Part shown: positions 63,627 to 64,000 of the stretch, one piece after another
Position numbering within the stretch: the first letter of the stretch is position 1
How the letters are laid out: each line of letters begins with the position of its first letter
NCBI RefSeq assembly: GCF_004571025.1
Contig: NZ_SPQT01000003.1
Span: 1 to 64,000 of the forward strand
Direction: 5' to 3'
DNA length: 64,000 bases
From: Bradyrhizobium niftali
Lineage (GTDB): Bacteria; Pseudomonadota; Alphaproteobacteria; Rhizobiales; Xanthobacteraceae
Position numbers and translations under genes: made by a program
The notes under the pieces: generated by a model
Told to the model about the DNA's origin: nothing
Databases searched by the model: none
What the model saw: only the letters and a program-made list of their open reading frames with translations

Positions 63627-64000
63627 ATGAAAACAACACGGCCGATCCTCTGGATTCTGATCATCGCGGCCGTGGCCTCCGCGGGTTACTATGGTTGGCA
63701 GAAATTCGGCTCGCCAGACCCCGGAAAAACCCAGACGGCACAAAAGGGTCCGCCCCGCGCGCCGGCCGTTCCCGTGAGCGTTGCGCCGGTCCAGAAAGTC
63801 GACTTCCCGGTCTACCTGACCGGCCTCGGCACGGTTCAGGGTTTCAACACCGTCCAGGTCCGGCCCCGGGTCGACGGCCAGATCGACAAGATCGCCTTCA
63901 CCGAAGGCCAGATCGCCAAAGAGGGCGAGCTTCTGGTCTCGATCGATCCCCGCCCCTATCAAGCCGCGCTCGACCAGGCCAAGGCCAAGAAGGCGCAGGA
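63627..64000 (+). CDS. RND efflux periplasmic adaptor subunit (MdtA-like), 5' part only
   Basis: The gene runs off the window; 124 full codons are visible. N-terminal membrane anchor (PILWILIIAAVASAGYYGW), Pro-rich linker, then PAVPVSVAPVQKVDFPVYLTGLGTVQ and the first half of the biotinyl-lipoyl-like domain (VQVRPRVDGQIDKIAFTEGQIAKEGELLVSIDPRPYQAALDQAKAK), the MdtA/AcrA-type membrane fusion protein signature. Inner-membrane transporter genes should follow outside the window. Confidence 0.9.
   Translation, partial: MKTTRPILWILIIAAVASAGYYGWQKFGSPDPGKTQTAQKGPPRAPAVPVSVAPVQKVDFPVYLTGLGTVQGFNTVQVRPRVDGQIDKIAFTEGQIAKEGELLVSIDPRPYQAALDQAKAKKAQ

Noticed and set aside
63229..63639. Extended reading frame upstream of the 79-residue gene
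   Set aside because: It would overlap the start of the RND adaptor gene and the divergent promoters, has no ribosome-binding site, and the sequence before M at 63228 is not protein-like.

Overview
The window is a high-GC alphaproteobacterial chromosome segment, most likely Bradyrhizobium or a close relative. The evidence is the gene families themselves, dense catabolic operons each with an adjacent regulator, and several families of dispersed palindromic intergenic repeats. I see no rRNA, tRNA, CRISPR array or insertion sequence. The last gene runs off the right edge.

Left part (1-15.6 kb): a complete valine-degradation operon (mmsA, isobutyryl-CoA dehydrogenase, 3-hydroxyisobutyryl-CoA hydrolase, mmsB) with a divergent LysR regulator. 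Next comes an acyl-CoA group (TetR regulator, hotdog thioesterase, enoyl-CoA hydratase, thiolase), then an MFS carrier, an OprB-like porin, a CorA/ZntB metal transporter, an acetoacetate decarboxylase and a patatin-like phospholipase.

15.6-18.9 kb is a looser accessory stretch: an unrecognised helical 358-residue protein, a small secreted Cys-containing protein and a glutathione S-transferase. At 18.9-21.6 kb is an orphan TadE/TadF/TadG-like trio without the rest of a Tad locus.

22-30.3 kb: an acyl-CoA carboxylase beta subunit and its IclR regulator, divergent from a 73-residue biotin carrier, with IclR-type operators between. It is followed by a TAXI receptor, a fused TRAP permease and a glutaminase carrying STAS and cyclic-nucleotide domains. 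These look like one transcription unit behind a tandem 16-bp operator-like repeat.

30.3-37.4 kb: MazG-like and carboxymuconolactone-decarboxylase-like genes, then an operon of class III aminotransferase, orphan oligopeptide-type binding protein and dimethylformamidase-like large subunit. A divergent FadR-type regulator shares a clear palindromic operator with it. 37.6-42.3 kb holds a 33-residue membrane peptide, a DUF35 protein coupled to a thiolase fold lacking catalytic cysteines, a class III CoA-transferase, a small coiled coil and a normal thiolase.

42.4-56 kb is a sugar-acid regulon. It has a CUT1 ABC transporter, erythronate-dehydrogenase-like SDR, KDG kinase and KDPG aldolase on one strand, and LacI regulator, IlvD/Edd dehydratase, two SDRs, a serine hydrolase and a GFA protein on the other. 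LacI-type operators lie before lacI and inside the lacI 3' end ahead of the dehydratase. 56-63 kb has a site-2 protease and an iron-uptake operon (TonB-dependent siderophore receptor, PiuC-like hydroxylase, ExbB, ExbD, TonB) preceded by an array of TTCTAA elements resembling the rhizobial Irr control element. The window ends in the start of an RND adaptor gene.
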